Assembly: GCF_007858275.1 (NCBI RefSeq)
Contig: NZ_VFEV01000005.1
Span: 150,527 to 214,526 of the forward strand
Source of the DNA: Pseudomonas proteolytica
GTDB lineage: Bacteria; Pseudomonadota; Gammaproteobacteria; Pseudomonadales; Pseudomonadaceae
Length of the DNA stretch: 64,000 nucleotides
Reading direction: 5' to 3'
Shown here piece after piece: positions 19,656-30,071 of this stretch. The notes under the pieces are model-generated. The model did not search any database, was not told where the DNA came from, and saw only the letters and a list, made by a program, of their open reading frames with translations. The stretch's first letter is position 1. Every line of letters starts with the position of its first letter. A program made the position numbers and the translations under genes.

Positions 19656-19656
<1 letters not shown>
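18832..19656 (-). CDS. aroE: Shikimate dehydrogenase (NADP+)
   Basis: Reduces 3-dehydroshikimate to shikimate with NADPH in aromatic amino acid synthesis. The 274-residue protein has the shikimate-binding [10 protein letters not shown] near the start, the catalytic Lys in [10 protein letters not shown] (about residue 66) and the dinucleotide loop [10 protein letters not shown]. Its start overlaps the hemF stop by one base (TGATG), so the two are translationally coupled. Confidence 0.97.
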
Positions 19657-20612
<956 letters not shown>

Positions 20613-20748
20613 CTACGCGAGGCCATTGGGCGTCGGCGGCAAAGGGGCGCACAGGATACCACCGCGCCGGGCGCTGCCACAGTTGACGAAGATCAAGCAT
20701 AGGAGTCCGATAGGAGCCTTTCGCGAAACAGACTTGAGGACAGAGCAG

Positions 20749-21726
20749 ATGGCCAAACGTATCCAGTTCAGCGCCCATGGCGGCCCCGAAGTACTTGAGT
20801 ATGTGGACTACACGCCGGCAGAACCGGGCCCGCAACAGGTACGTGTGCGTAACCAGGCCATTGGCCTGAATTTTATCGATACCTATTACCGCAGTGGCCT
20901 GTATGCACCGCCGGCCTTGCCCTCGGGCCTGGGCGCGGAAGGCGCTGGGGTGGTGGATGCGGTGGGCAGCGAAGTCAGCCAGTTCAAGGTCGGCGACCGC
21001 GTGGCCTACGGCAGCGGCCCCCTCGGTGCCTACAGCGAGCTGCACGTGCTGCCAGCGGCCAACCTGGTGCACCTGCCGGATGGGATCAGCTTCGAACAGG
21101 CTGCTGGGGCCATGCTCAAAGGCCTGACCGTGCAGTACCTGCTGCGCCAGACCTATGAATTGAAAGGCGGTGAAACCATCCTGTTCCACGCCGCTGCCGG
21201 TGGCGTCGGCTCCCTGGCCTGCCAATGGGCCAAGGCCCTGGGTGTGAAGTTGATCGGTACGGTCAGTTCGCCGGAAAAAGCCGCCCTGGCCAAATCCCTC
21301 GGCGCCTGGGAAACCATCGACTACAGCAAGGAAAACGTCCCACAGCGCGTACTGGAACTGACCGACGGCAAGAAATGCCCGGTGGTGTACGACGGCGTCG
21401 GCAAGGACACCTGGCTCGCCTCGCTGGACAGCGTCGCGCCCCGGGGCCTGCTGGTGAGTTTCGGTAATGCGTCAGGTGCGGTGGACGGGGTGAACCTGGG
21501 GATTCTGGCGGCGAAAGGTTCGCTGTACGTGACCCGGCCGACACTGGCGACCTACGCCAACAATCCGCAGAACCTGCAGGCCATGGCCGACGACCTGTTT
21601 GCCATGATCGAAAGCGGCAAGGTGCGGATTGATATCAACCAGCGGTATTCCCTGGCGGACGCGGCGAAGGCGCAGGTGGAGTTGTCGGGGCGACGGACGA
21701 CTGGGTCGACCATTTTGCTGCCGTAA
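20749..21726 (+). CDS. qor: NADPH:quinone oxidoreductase
   Basis: A zeta-crystallin-type medium-chain reductase of 325 residues that reduces quinones with NADPH. Visible features are GLNFIDTYYRSGLY near the start, the quinone reductase signature region FHAAAGGVGSLACQWAKALG around residue 150 (nucleotide-binding AAGGVG), and no structural zinc-binding cysteine lobe. ATG 20749 has a GAGGA ribosome site 9 bases ahead; the longer frame from 20626 overlaps the divergent hemF promoter region. Confidence 0.93.
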   Translation: MAKRIQFSAHGGPEVLEYVDYTPAEPGPQQVRVRNQAIGLNFIDTYYRSGLYAPPALPSGLGAEGAGVVDAVGSEVSQFKVGDRVAYGSGPLGAYSELHVLPAANLVHLPDGISFEQAAGAMLKGLTVQYLLRQTYELKGGETILFHAAAGGVGSLACQWAKALGVKLIGTVSSPEKAALAKSLGAWETIDYSKENVPQRVLELTDGKKCPVVYDGVGKDTWLASLDSVAPRGLLVSFGNASGAVDGVNLGILAAKGSLYVTRPTLATYANNPQNLQAMADDLFAMIESGKVRIDINQRYSLADAAKAQVELSGRRTTGSTILLP

Positions 21727-21748
21727 CATTTCGGCTGCTTGGAATGCC

Positions 21749-21831
21749 GCCATCGCGGGCAAACCCGCTCCCACATTCGAACGCATTCCCGGGTTGGAAA
21801 TCGGTCGAATGTGGGGCTTGCCCGCGATGGC
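21749..21831. repeat. REP doublet (REPIN)
   Basis: Left arm CATCGCGGGCAAACCCGCTC followed by CCACATTCG; right arm CGAATGTGGGGCTTGCCCGC followed by GATGG. The arms are in the opposite order to most others here (the CCCACA ends face inward). It lies between the convergent qor and tsaC genes. Confidence 0.8.
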
Positions 21832-21843
21832 AGTACCACGGTC

Positions 21844-22401
21844 TCAAGACGGGCGCCGAACCTCACCCGTGGCCAGATCCCGGATCAAGCTCGGGTTCTT
21901 GCGCCCACCCAGGCTGCCACCCAGCACCCGGTCCACCTGACCACGGAAATACTGCTCCACCCGGATCCGCGAGCGCGCCGCCGGCCGGCCTTGTGGGTTG
22001 GCAGAGGTGGAGATCAATGGCCCCACCAGTGAACACAAATCGCGCACCAGCGGATGATCGCTGACCCGCAATGCCACGGTGTCGTGCTTACCAGTCACCC
22101 ATTCAGGCAGCAGGTCCTGATGGGGCACCAGCCAGGTATTGGGCCCCGGCCAGGTACTGGCCATGCGGTCGATCCAGGTGTCGGGGAAGTCTTCGAACAG
22201 AAAGTCGAATTGCCGAATATTGTCGGCGACCAGGATCAGCCCCTTATCCACCGACCGGCCCTTGATCGCCAGCAAGCGATCCACCGCTTCCTCGTTCCAC
22301 GGGTCGCAGCCCAGGCCCCAGACGGCCTCGGTCGGATAGGCAATCACCGCGCCTGCGCGAATTTCTCGTGCGGCTTCTTGCACACGCCACCTGTTGACCA
22401 T
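21844..22401 (-). CDS. tsaC: Threonylcarbamoyl-AMP synthase
   Basis: A Sua5/YrdC-domain enzyme that makes threonylcarbamoyl-AMP from threonine, bicarbonate and ATP for the t6A37 modification of ANN-decoding tRNAs. The 185-residue protein shows [26 protein letters not shown] and [11 protein letters not shown], the conserved basic and Ser/Asn pocket of the family. The short YrdC form lacks the extra Sua5 domain. It is the second gene of a dprA-tsaC run on the minus strand. Confidence 0.96.
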   Translation of the reverse strand: MVNRWRVQEAAREIRAGAVIAYPTEAVWGLGCDPWNEEAVDRLLAIKGRSVDKGLILVADNIRQFDFLFEDFPDTWIDRMASTWPGPNTWLVPHQDLLPEWVTGKHDTVALRVSDHPLVRDLCSLVGPLISTSANPQGRPAARSRIRVEQYFRGQVDRVLGGSLGGRKNPSLIRDLATGEVRRPS

Positions 22402-22455
22402 TACTCACTCTCCGGACTAAAGCTCTGCGCAGTTTACCGATGTTCGTTACAAAAC

Positions 22456-23550
22456 CTAACTGCGTGCAAACCAACGACCGCTTTCGCAGATCACCCGACC
22501 CTCCAGCTCCAGTTCGGTGAGGCTCGCCAGCACCTGGCACAGGCTCTGCCCGCTGGCGATGGCCAAGCCTTCACTGGTCTGGGGCGCCGCATGCAACAGC
22601 GCCACCAGTGGATGGGTTACCGCCACCGGCGCGGGCCGCGATAACGCCTGCCAACCGTGCAACCCTTCAAGGATGTGTTCGATGGTTTCCACCAGCACCG
22701 CCCCGTCACGGATCAGTTGGTGACAGCCCCTGGCGCCAGGATGATGAATCGACCCCGGTATTGCATACACCTCGCGCCCCTGTTCGGCGGCCAGCCGCGC
22801 GGTGATCAGCGAGCCGCTGGCGACGCTGGCCTCCACCACCAGGACCCCCAGGGACAGGCCACTGATAATGCGGTTGCGCCGCGGGAAGTTGCCGGCCTGG
22901 GGACCGGCGTCCAGCGGGAACTCGGAAACCACCGCGCTGCCTTGGGCAATCATCGCCTCGGCGAGCTGGCGGTGGCGCTGTGGATAAAAATTTTCCAGGC
23001 CGGTGCCCAGCACGCCGATAGTCTGACCCCCGACATCTAATGCTGCCTGGTGGGCCGCCCCGTCGATACCCAGGGCCAGGCCGCTGGTAATGACAAAACC
23101 GGCGCTTGCCAGGCTGCGGGAAAAGGCGGCCGCCGTATCCATTCCGGGCCGGGAAGCGCGGCGGCTGCCGACCATGGCCAACTGCGGTTTTTCCAGGATA
23201 GCGGGGCTGCCGGCTACGAATAACAACGGTGGTGCATCATCCAGCTCGGCCAGCAAGGCTGGGTAATCGGGTTGGTCCCACATCAGCAAATGCTGGGCCG
23301 GACGCTCTAGCCAGGCCAATGCGACGCTGGCGCCATCGCGCACTTGCACGCTGCGCCGGGCTTCGGCACAGGCCGCCGGCAACCCCAGCGAACGCCAGGC
23401 ACTGGCCGGCGCGCCGAGGGCTTTCGAGGCGCAGCCAAAGGCCTCGATCAATGTCTTGAAACGCCTGGGACCGAGCTCCGGCATGCGATGCAAACGCAGG
23501 CGGGCTTCCAGCTCGGCGGGGGAAATATCCGGGGTATGGATTACTGACAT
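22456..23550 (-). CDS. dprA: DNA-processing protein DprA
   Basis: Loads RecA on incoming single-stranded DNA during transformation. The 364-residue protein has an N-terminal helical (SAM-like) domain, a central Rossmann fold with GSRRASRPGMDTA and ITSGLALGIDGAAHQAAL, the EFPLDAGPQAGNFPRRNR block and a C-terminal winged helix. ATG 23550 has an AAGGAT ribosome site 8 bases ahead. In related genomes a LysM-protein gene precedes it; here only a short remnant is seen. Confidence 0.95.
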   Translation of the reverse strand: MSVIHTPDISPAELEARLRLHRMPELGPRRFKTLIEAFGCASKALGAPASAWRSLGLPAACAEARRSVQVRDGASVALAWLERPAQHLLMWDQPDYPALLAELDDAPPLLFVAGSPAILEKPQLAMVGSRRASRPGMDTAAAFSRSLASAGFVITSGLALGIDGAAHQAALDVGGQTIGVLGTGLENFYPQRHRQLAEAMIAQGSAVVSEFPLDAGPQAGNFPRRNRIISGLSLGVLVVEASVASGSLITARLAAEQGREVYAIPGSIHHPGARGCHQLIRDGAVLVETIEHILEGLHGWQALSRPAPVAVTHPLVALLHAAPQTSEGLAIASGQSLCQVLASLTELELEGRVICESGRWFARS

Positions 23551-23627
23551 ATGATCATCCTTGATCAGGAACAAGCTGTGGATAACTCTGTTGGTAACTT
23601 CTGTAGCAGGCTAATTATTGCAGCGGG

Positions 23628-23681
23628 TCATCGCCGCCCAACCGGCCACTGCATTTTGAAGACGAGTAGCGATTTCCTCAT
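23628..23681 (-). pseudogene. Probable remnant of a LysM-protein gene
   Basis: On the minus strand an excellent ribosome site (AAGGAG, 23696-23691) is followed 9 bases later by ATG 23681 and only 17 codons: MRKSLLVFKMQWPVGRR. The first six residues look like the start of an exported protein, but no signal peptide or domain follows before the TGA. In other pseudomonads a LysM-domain gene lies here between def and dprA. The gap is only 265 bp, too short for that gene, so this looks like its start joined to downstream sequence by a deletion. A functional leader peptide is the alternative. Confidence 0.4.
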
Positions 23682-23815
23682 GGGCGCAATCTCCTTTATT
23701 ATGTCGGTTCGCGTGAAATGCCTTGGCCTTCGCGGCCTGCGAGCGTTTCACACCGGTCGTGCGGGTTGTCCCGAGGCCGATTTGCCTTTACCTCACATGT
23801 GCAGCAATTACGCTT

Positions 23816-24322
23816 ATGGCTATTTTGAACATCCTCGAATTCCCGGACTCGCGCCTGCGCACTATCGCCAAACCGGTGGCCGTAGTGGACGACAAGGTTC
23901 GTCAGTTGGTCGATGACATGTTTGAAACAATGTATGAAGCCCCGGGCATCGGCCTCGCCGCGACCCAGGTCAATGTGCACCTGCGCGTGGTGGTCATGGA
24001 CCTGTCCGAAGACCGCAGCGAACCGATGGTGTACATCAACCCCGAGTTCGAGCCGCTGACCGACGAGATGGGCGAGTATCAGGAAGGCTGCCTGTCGGTG
24101 CCGGAGTTCTACGAGAACGTCGAGCGCCCGCTGCGCGTCAAGATCAAGGCCCTGGACCGTGACGGCAAGCCCTTCGAGCTGATTGCCGAAGGCCTGCTGG
24201 CCGTGTGTATCCAGCACGAGTGCGACCACCTCAACGGCAAGCTGTTCGTCGATTACCTGTCCACGCTCAAACGCGACCGGATCAAGAAGAAACTGGAAAA
24301 GAAGCATCGCCAGCAAGCTTGA
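23816..24322 (+). CDS. def: Peptide deformylase
   Basis: Removes the formyl group from nascent proteins. The 168-residue protein has all three family motifs: GIGLAATQV (about residues 44-52), EGCLSVP with metal ligand Cys92, and QHECDHLNG with His134, Glu135 and His138. ATG 23816 gives [14 protein letters not shown], the usual start; the longer frame upstream is intergenic. It is the first gene of def-fmt-rsmB-trkA. Confidence 0.98.
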   Translation: MAILNILEFPDSRLRTIAKPVAVVDDKVRQLVDDMFETMYEAPGIGLAATQVNVHLRVVVMDLSEDRSEPMVYINPEFEPLTDEMGEYQEGCLSVPEFYENVERPLRVKIKALDRDGKPFELIAEGLLAVCIQHECDHLNGKLFVDYLSTLKRDRIKKKLEKKHRQQA

Positions 24323-24334
24323 TTCCCTTCTTCC

Positions 24335-24361
24335 AAAGGCTTGCTCCGGCAAGCCTTTTTC
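24335..24361 (+). terminator. Intrinsic terminator or attenuator between def and fmt
   Basis: Stem GGCTTGC / GCAAGCC with TCCG loop, extended by AAA / TTT pairs and followed by TTTTTC. It is a good Rho-independent terminator in the 57-bp gap between def and fmt, although the genes are normally co-transcribed, so it may reduce read-through rather than end the operon. Confidence 0.75.
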
Positions 24362-24379
24362 TTTTGTGAGACGTTTCCC

Positions 24380-25330
24380 ATGACCGAGCCACTGCGCATC
24401 GTTTTTGCCGGCACCCCCGAATTTGCCGCCGAACACCTCAAGGCCCTGCTTGCCAGCCCTTATGAAATCGTCGCGGTGTACACCCAGCCGGATCGCCCGG
24501 CCGGCCGTGGGCAAAAACTGATGCCCAGCCCGGTCAAGCAACTGGCCCTGGAGCACGGCATCGTCGTGCTGCAACCGCCCACCCTGCGCAACGCCGAAGC
24601 CCAGGCTGAACTGGCCGCGCTGAAGCCGGACCTGTTGGTGGTGGTGGCCTACGGCCTGATCCTCCCGCAAGCCGTGCTGGATATCCCGCGCCTGGGTTGC
24701 ATCAACAGCCACGCCTCGCTGCTGCCACGCTGGCGCGGTGCCGCGCCGATCCAGCGCGCGGTGCAAGCCGGTGACGCCGAAAGCGGCGTGACGGTGATGC
24801 GCATGGAAGCCGGCCTCGACACCGGGCCGATGCTGCTCAAGGTCACCACGCCCATCACCGCGCAAGACACCGGCGGCAGCCTGCACGACCGCCTGGCCGA
24901 GCTGGGCCCGCCTGCGGTGATCCAGACCATTGCCGGCCTTGCGGCTGGCACCTTGGAAGGCGAAGTGCAGGACGACAGCCTCGCCACCTACGCCCACAAG
25001 CTGAACAAGGACGAAGCGCGCATCGACTGGAGCCGCCCGGCCGTGGAGCTGGAACGCCTGGTACGGGCGTTCAACCCATGGCCGATCTGCCACAGCACCC
25101 TCAATGGCGAAGCCTTGAAAGTCCTCGCCGCCAACCTGGCCGAAGGCCACGGCGCCCCCGGTGAAATCATCGGTGCCAGCAAGGAAGGCCTGTTGGTAGC
25201 GTGCGGGGAGCAGGCCTTGTGTCTGACCCGTCTGCAATTACCCGGTGGCAAGGCGCTGAACTTCAGCGATTTGTTCAATAGCCGTCGTGAGAAATTTGCC
25301 CCCGGCATCATCCTCGGAGTGGACGCTTGA
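24380..25330 (+). CDS. fmt: Methionyl-tRNA formyltransferase
   Basis: Formylates Met-tRNA(fMet) with 10-formyltetrahydrofolate. The 316-residue protein has the catalytic Asn109 and His111 in [16 protein letters not shown] and the Asp in AGLDTGPML; the C-terminal OB-like domain is present. ATG 24380 starts [16 protein letters not shown], the family start. Its stop overlaps the rsmB start by one base (TGATG). Confidence 0.98.
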   Translation: MTEPLRIVFAGTPEFAAEHLKALLASPYEIVAVYTQPDRPAGRGQKLMPSPVKQLALEHGIVVLQPPTLRNAEAQAELAALKPDLLVVVAYGLILPQAVLDIPRLGCINSHASLLPRWRGAAPIQRAVQAGDAESGVTVMRMEAGLDTGPMLLKVTTPITAQDTGGSLHDRLAELGPPAVIQTIAGLAAGTLEGEVQDDSLATYAHKLNKDEARIDWSRPAVELERLVRAFNPWPICHSTLNGEALKVLAANLAEGHGAPGEIIGASKEGLLVACGEQALCLTRLQLPGGKALNFSDLFNSRREKFAPGIILGVDA

Positions 25331-26640
25331 TGAACCCGCGTTTGGCCGCCGCCAAGGCCCTGGCCGCCGTGCTCAATGGCAAGGCTTCCCTGAACAGCTC
25401 GTTGCCGGTGCAACTGGATAAGGTCGAAGACCGTGATCGCGGCTTCACCCAGGACCTGGCATTTGGTACCGCGCGCTGGCAGCCGCGTCTATCGGCGCTG
25501 GCGGCCAAGTTGCTGCAAAAGCCGTTCAAGGCAGCCGATGCCGACGTCGAGGCGCTGCTGCTGGTGGGGCTTTACCAGTTGCTCTACAGCCGCGTGCCGG
25601 CCCACGCCGCCATCGGCGAAACCGTGGGCTGCGCCGACAAGCTGAAAAAACCCTGGGCCAAGGCCTTGCTCAACGCCGTGCTGCGCCGCGCCCAGCGCGA
25701 AAGCGAGGCATTGCTGGCCGAGCTGGAACACGACCCGGTAGTGCGCACCGCACACCCGCGCTGGCTGCAAAAATCCCTCAAGGCGTTCTGGCCCCAGCAG
25801 TGGGAAGCCATCTGCGCCGCCAACAATGCGCACCCGCCGATGATTCTGCGGGTCAATCGCCGCCACAACAGCCGCGATGCCTATCTCACGCTGCTGGCAG
25901 ATGCCGGCATCAACGCCAGCGCCTGTGTGTACAGCCAGGACGGTATCGTCCTCGAAACGGCTGGCGATGTACGCAGCCTGCCAGGCTTTGCCGAAGGCTG
26001 GATCAGCGTGCAGGACGAAGCCGCGCAACTGGCCGCCGACCTGCTCGACCTGGCGCCCGGCCAACGGGTGCTGGACGCCTGCTGCGCGCCTGGTGGCAAG
26101 ACCTGCCACATCATGGAAGTCCAGCCCAACCTGGCCGGCGTGGTGGCCGTGGATCTGGAAGCCAAGCGCCTGGTGCGGGTGCGCGAAAACCTCGCACGCC
26201 TGGGCCTGGAAGCTGAGTTGATTGCCGCCGACGGTCGCGACACCGCCACCTGGTGGGATGGCAAACCGTTCCAGCGCATCCTGCTCGACGCACCGTGCTC
26301 TGCCACCGGGGTGATCCGCCGCCACCCGGATATCAAACTGACCCGCCAACCCGACGACATCGCCGCCCTGGCTGTGCTGCAAGGCGAGCTATTGGACGCG
26401 CTGTGGCCGACACTGGAAGTCGGTGGCATCCTGCTCTACGCCACCTGCTCGACATTGCCCACCGAGAATACCGAAGTGATCCAAGCCTTCCTTGCCCGCA
26501 CCAGCGGCGCGCGGGAGTTGGACATTGCCACCACGGCCGGCATCAAGCAGCCCCATGGCCGCCAGCTACTGGCGCAGGAAGGCGGGCACGATGGCTTCTA
26601 TTACGCCAAGCTGATCAAGATTGCCGCTGCACGCGGTTGA
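25330..26640 (+). CDS. rsmB: 16S rRNA m5C967 methyltransferase
   Basis: Methylates C967 of 16S rRNA with S-adenosylmethionine. The 436-residue protein has an N-terminal NusB-like RNA-binding domain and a C-terminal Rossmann methyltransferase with [13 protein letters not shown] (AdoMet loop), [17 protein letters not shown] (motif IV cysteine) and [15 protein letters not shown] (catalytic cysteine, motif VI). It overlaps fmt by one base and is 23 bp ahead of trkA. Confidence 0.97.
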   Translation: MNPRLAAAKALAAVLNGKASLNSSLPVQLDKVEDRDRGFTQDLAFGTARWQPRLSALAAKLLQKPFKAADADVEALLLVGLYQLLYSRVPAHAAIGETVGCADKLKKPWAKALLNAVLRRAQRESEALLAELEHDPVVRTAHPRWLQKSLKAFWPQQWEAICAANNAHPPMILRVNRRHNSRDAYLTLLADAGINASACVYSQDGIVLETAGDVRSLPGFAEGWISVQDEAAQLAADLLDLAPGQRVLDACCAPGGKTCHIMEVQPNLAGVVAVDLEAKRLVRVRENLARLGLEAELIAADGRDTATWWDGKPFQRILLDAPCSATGVIRRHPDIKLTRQPDDIAALAVLQGELLDALWPTLEVGGILLYATCSTLPTENTEVIQAFLARTSGARELDIATTAGIKQPHGRQLLAQEGGHDGFYYAKLIKIAAARG

Positions 26641-26663
26641 ATGGTTTTTAAGGGAGTGACCGG

Positions 26664-28037
26664 ATGAAGATCATCATCCTTGGCGCAGGGCAGGTCGGCG
26701 GTACGCTGGCCGAGCATTTGGCCAGTGAAGCCAACGACATTACCGTGGTCGACACCGACGCCGAACGCCTGCGTGGCCTGGGAGATCGCCTGGATATCCG
26801 GACGGTCCAGGGCCGTGCCTCGTTCCCCACCGTGCTGCGCCAGGCCGGCGCCGACGACGCCGATATGCTGGTGGCGGTGACCAATAGCGACGAGACCAAT
26901 ATGGTCGCCTGCCAGGTCGCCCACACCCTGTTCCACACCCCGACCAAGATCGCCCGAGTGCGTGAAGCGGCCTACCTGACCCGCGCCGGGCTGTTCGACA
27001 ACGACGCGATTCCGGTGGACGTGCTGATCAGCCCGGAGCAGGTGGTCACCCACTACATCAAGCGCCTGATCGAAATCCCCGGTGCACTGCAGGTGATCGA
27101 CTTCGCCGAAGGCAAGGCGCAACTGGTGGCGGTCAAGGCCTACTACGGTGGGCCTCTGGTGGGCCAGCAACTGCGTCAGCTGCGCGAACACATGCCGAAT
27201 GTGGAAACCCGCGTGGCCGCGATTTTCCGCCGCGACCGGCCGATCCTGCCCCAGGGCGACACAGTGATCGAAGCCGACGACGAAGTGTTCTTCATCGCCG
27301 CCAAGGCCAACATTCGCGCAGTGATGAGCGAAATGCGCCGGCTCGACGAGAGCTACAAACGCATCGTCATCGCCGGCGGCGGGCAGATCGGCGAGCGCCT
27401 GGCCGAGGCTATCGAAAGCCGCTACCAGGTGAAGATCATCGAGATGAGCCCGGCACGCTGCCGGCATTTGTCCGACACCCTCGACAGCACCGTGGTACTG
27501 CAAGGCAGCGCTTCGGATCGTGACCTGCTGATGGAAGAGAACATCGCCGACGCCGATATCTTCCTGGCCCTGACCAACGACGACGAGGCCAATATCATGT
27601 CGTCGCTGCTGGCCAAGCGGCTGGGGGCGAAGAAGGTCATGACGATCATCAATAACCCGGCCTATGTGGACCTGATCCAGGGCGGCGACATCGACATTGC
27701 CATCAGTCCGCAATTGGCCACCATCGGCACGTTGCTGGCCCACGTGCGGCGCGGCGATATCGTCAGCGTGCACTCACTGCGCCGGGGCGCGGCGGAAGCC
27801 ATCGAGGCGATTGCCCACGGTGACTCCAAGTCGAGCAAGGTGATCGGCCGGGCGATCCGCGATATTGGCTTGCCACCGGGCACTACCATTGGCGCGATCA
27901 TTCGGGATGAAGAAGTGATCATCGCCCACGACGACACGGTGATCGCCACGGGGGACCATGTGATTCTGTTCCTGGTGGATAAAAAACATATCCGCGATGT
28001 GGAGAAACTGTTCCACGTGGGGTTGAGCTTCTTCTGA
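26664..28037 (+). CDS. trkA: Trk system K+ uptake regulatory protein TrkA
   Basis: A peripheral membrane NAD-binding subunit that gates TrkH/TrkG potassium uptake. The 457-residue protein is a tandem of two RCK units: the first opens [20 protein letters not shown], the second about residue 233 with [19 protein letters not shown], each followed by a TrkA-C domain. Ribosome site AGGGAGTG precedes ATG 26664. No trkH is nearby, as is normal for pseudomonads. Confidence 0.97.
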   Translation: MKIIILGAGQVGGTLAEHLASEANDITVVDTDAERLRGLGDRLDIRTVQGRASFPTVLRQAGADDADMLVAVTNSDETNMVACQVAHTLFHTPTKIARVREAAYLTRAGLFDNDAIPVDVLISPEQVVTHYIKRLIEIPGALQVIDFAEGKAQLVAVKAYYGGPLVGQQLRQLREHMPNVETRVAAIFRRDRPILPQGDTVIEADDEVFFIAAKANIRAVMSEMRRLDESYKRIVIAGGGQIGERLAEAIESRYQVKIIEMSPARCRHLSDTLDSTVVLQGSASDRDLLMEENIADADIFLALTNDDEANIMSSLLAKRLGAKKVMTIINNPAYVDLIQGGDIDIAISPQLATIGTLLAHVRRGDIVSVHSLRRGAAEAIEAIAHGDSKSSKVIGRAIRDIGLPPGTTIGAIIRDEEVIIAHDDTVIATGDHVILFLVDKKHIRDVEKLFHVGLSFF

Positions 28038-28055
28038 TCAAGTGGAGTGATTGAA

Positions 28056-28367
28056 ATGCTCGAATCCCTGGAAAAAATGCTCGCCAAGGGTGTGGATAAC
28101 TCGCTGCTGCGCTTTGGTTTGGGCAAGGGTTATCTGGACCTGAAAGACAACGCCAAGGCGGCCGAGCATTTAAGCAAGTGCGTCGGCTTTGATCCGAAGT
28201 ATTCAGCAGCGTGGAAGCTGTTGGGCAAGGCGCATGCTGCGCTGGGCGATAAAGACGCGGCACGGCAGGCGTGGGAGCAGGGGATTGCAGCGGCCCAGGC
28301 CCATGGCGACAAGCAGGCCGAAAAAGAGATGACGGTGTTCCTGAAAAAACTCGACCGCCAAGCCTGA
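28056..28367 (+). CDS. Tetratricopeptide-repeat protein
   Basis: A 103-residue, mostly helical protein with about two TPR units: LRFGLGKGYLDLKDNAKAAE and SAAWKLLGKAHAALGDKDAA. Such small TPR proteins are protein-protein adaptors; the partner is unknown. ATG 28056 has a GGAG ribosome site; the GTG at 28047 is an alternative. It lies 18 bp after trkA and is probably its last operon partner, followed by a REP doublet. It contains a perfect DnaA nonamer at 28091. Confidence 0.8.
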   Translation: MLESLEKMLAKGVDNSLLRFGLGKGYLDLKDNAKAAEHLSKCVGFDPKYSAAWKLLGKAHAALGDKDAARQAWEQGIAAAQAHGDKQAEKEMTVFLKKLDRQA

Positions 28368-28381
28368 ATGGAGATCACAAC

Positions 28382-28473
28382 TGTGGGAGCGGGCTTGCTC
28401 GCGAATGCGGAGTCTCAGCCACTGAATGTGTAGCTGATACACCGCATTCGCGAGCAAGCCCGCTCCCACATTG
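28382..28473. repeat. REP doublet (REPIN)
   Basis: Left arm TGTGGGAGCGGGCTTGCTCG with CGAATGCGG following, right arm CCGCATTCGCGAGCAAGCCC followed by GCTCCCACA. The arms match over about 28 bp and are separated by about 35 bp. It is the most perfect doublet in the window and lies between convergent genes. Confidence 0.9.
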
Positions 28474-28503
28474 GTTTCGCATCGACCTTGAATCAGTCGC
28501 GAA

Positions 28504-29391
28504 TCAGTACCACCGCGCCTCGCCCGGCGGGCGTTTCTTGAAGCGCTTCATGCTCCACATGTACTGGCTCGGGTAAGCGCCCACATAACGCTCCACCACC
28601 TTGCTCATCGCCGCGCAGGACGTGGCCGTGTCGGTGCTGTACATATCTTCCGGCGCCGCTTCCAAAATCACTTTGTAGCCCGAGCCATCCGGCAGCCGCA
28701 GGGCATGAAGGAATACCCCGACCGCCTTGTGACCGGCGAGCATGTTCGGCACGAACTTGCTGGTCAGCGCCTGGGTGGCGAAGAACGGCACGAAGATCCC
28801 GGCCGACTCTGCCGGCTCCGGGTCAGCGGGAATCCCCACCTGGCCGCCCTTGCGCACTTCCTTGATGACACTGAGGATGCCTTCTTTGGTGGAGGCCGCC
28901 ACCCGGTTGCCCAACTGCACGCGTTGCTTGCGCAGCAGGTCATCCACCGCCTTGAGCTTGGGCGGGCGGTAGAAAATGATCGGTTTGCACTGGCTGCAAT
29001 AGAAGTGGTTCAACACTTCCCAGTTGCCCAGGTGGCTGGTGATGCCTACCACGCCTTTGCCTGAGGCCAGGGCTTGCTGCAGCACTTCCAGGCCTTCGAC
29101 TTCGCGCACCAGGTCGATGGAACGCTGGGCCGGCCAGATCCAGGCGCAGGCGCTTTCGGTCAGGGACTTGCCGATGTCCATCAGGCTTTGGCCGACCAGG
29201 CGCTCACGCTCGATCGGGTCCATGTCGGGGAAACACTTGGAGAGGTTGATCCGCACCGTATCGCGGGAGCGGTTGGGGGTTTTCCACATGATCCAGCCAA
29301 TGGCCGTACCCACCGCCTGGACGGCGCGCCAGGGCAGCAGGGCAAACAATCGCAGAGCGCCTACCAGCAAGGCGCCTTTTAACTTTTCCAC
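28504..29391 (-). CDS. Lipid A acyltransferase (LpxL/HtrB family)
   Basis: Adds a secondary acyl chain to lipid A at the inner membrane. The 295-residue protein has an N-terminal hydrophobic anchor (GALLVGALRLFALLPW) and the HX4E catalytic motif in SHLGNWEVLNH, then FYRPPKLKAVDDLL and the NMLAGHKAVGVFLHALR region. Which of the pseudomonad LpxL paralogues it corresponds to, and its acyl specificity, cannot be read from sequence alone. Confidence 0.9.
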   Translation of the reverse strand: MEKLKGALLVGALRLFALLPWRAVQAVGTAIGWIMWKTPNRSRDTVRINLSKCFPDMDPIERERLVGQSLMDIGKSLTESACAWIWPAQRSIDLVREVEGLEVLQQALASGKGVVGITSHLGNWEVLNHFYCSQCKPIIFYRPPKLKAVDDLLRKQRVQLGNRVAASTKEGILSVIKEVRKGGQVGIPADPEPAESAGIFVPFFATQALTSKFVPNMLAGHKAVGVFLHALRLPDGSGYKVILEAAPEDMYSTDTATSCAAMSKVVERYVGAYPSQYMWSMKRFKKRPPGEARWY

Positions 29392-29432
29392 AGGTCACTC
29401 CTGATGTTGTGCGGTGCGCAAAGTGCGCCATT

Positions 29433-29990
29433 CTACCCGGCGTTGACCAAGTCCGCGTAACGGTCGCAATCCTGAGTGTGGTCCATGACCATGCCCGAGG
29501 CCTGCATGAACGCATAGCAGATGGTCGGCCCGACGAACGTGAAGCCGGCTTTCTTGAGCGCTTTGCTCATGGCTTCGGCCTCTGGCGTAATCGCCGGAAC
29601 CTGGCTGCGATCCTTGAAATGATTGACCTTGGGCGCGCCGCCGACAAACCCCCAGAGCAACCCCACCGGGTCCTCCAGCGCCAGCCAGGCGGCGGCATTG
29701 CGCCGGGTGGCATTGAGTTTCAAGCGGTTGCGCACGATGCCTGGGTCGAGCATCAACTGCTCGATCTCGGCATCACTCAACTGCGCCAGGCGCTGGGGAT
29801 CAAAACCGAACAAGACCTTTCGATAATGCTCGCGTTTGCGTAAAACGGTGATCCAGGACAGGCCCGCCTGGAACCCTTCGAGCAAAAGCAACTCGAACAA
29901 ACCCTGCGCATCGCGCAGCGGCGTTCCCCACTCCTGATCGTGATAAGCCATGTACAGCGGATCTTCAGAACACCAAAAGCAGCGTGGCAT
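29433..29990 (-). CDS. tag: DNA-3-methyladenine glycosylase I
   Basis: Excises 3-methyladenine from alkylated DNA. The 185-residue protein starts MPRCFWCSEDPLYMAYHDQEWG, the family start with zinc-binding Cys4, and carries the Glu and Trp that contact the base (YHDQEWGTPLRD, FELLLLEGFQAGLSW). The later zinc ligands are in FVGPTICYAFMQASGMVMDH. The open frame extends through glyQ to 31070, but that part is only the antisense shadow. It is divergent from glyQ. Confidence 0.95.
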   Translation of the reverse strand: MPRCFWCSEDPLYMAYHDQEWGTPLRDAQGLFELLLLEGFQAGLSWITVLRKREHYRKVLFGFDPQRLAQLSDAEIEQLMLDPGIVRNRLKLNATRRNAAAWLALEDPVGLLWGFVGGAPKVNHFKDRSQVPAITPEAEAMSKALKKAGFTFVGPTICYAFMQASGMVMDHTQDCDRYADLVNAG

Positions 29991-30025
29991 AAGGCTCCAG
30001 GGAGTGGTGGCAAGGCCGAATCGGG

Positions 30026-30031
30026 TATACT
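30026..30031 (+). promoter_or_regulatory. Possible glyQS promoter -10 element
   Basis: TATACT lies 41 bp upstream of the chosen glyQ start and within the tag-glyQ divergent gap. No good -35 sequence is visible at 16-18 bases upstream, so the promoter is tentative. Confidence 0.35.
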
Positions 30032-30071
30032 GCCGCCCTTTAAATCGCAGCCCAAGTAACAGGTGAATTTT

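Noticed and set aside
28009..28024. parS-like TGTTCCACGTGGGGTT at the end of trkA
   Set aside because: Only the first 12 of 16 bases match; the last four all differ, and the sequence is explained by trkA codons.
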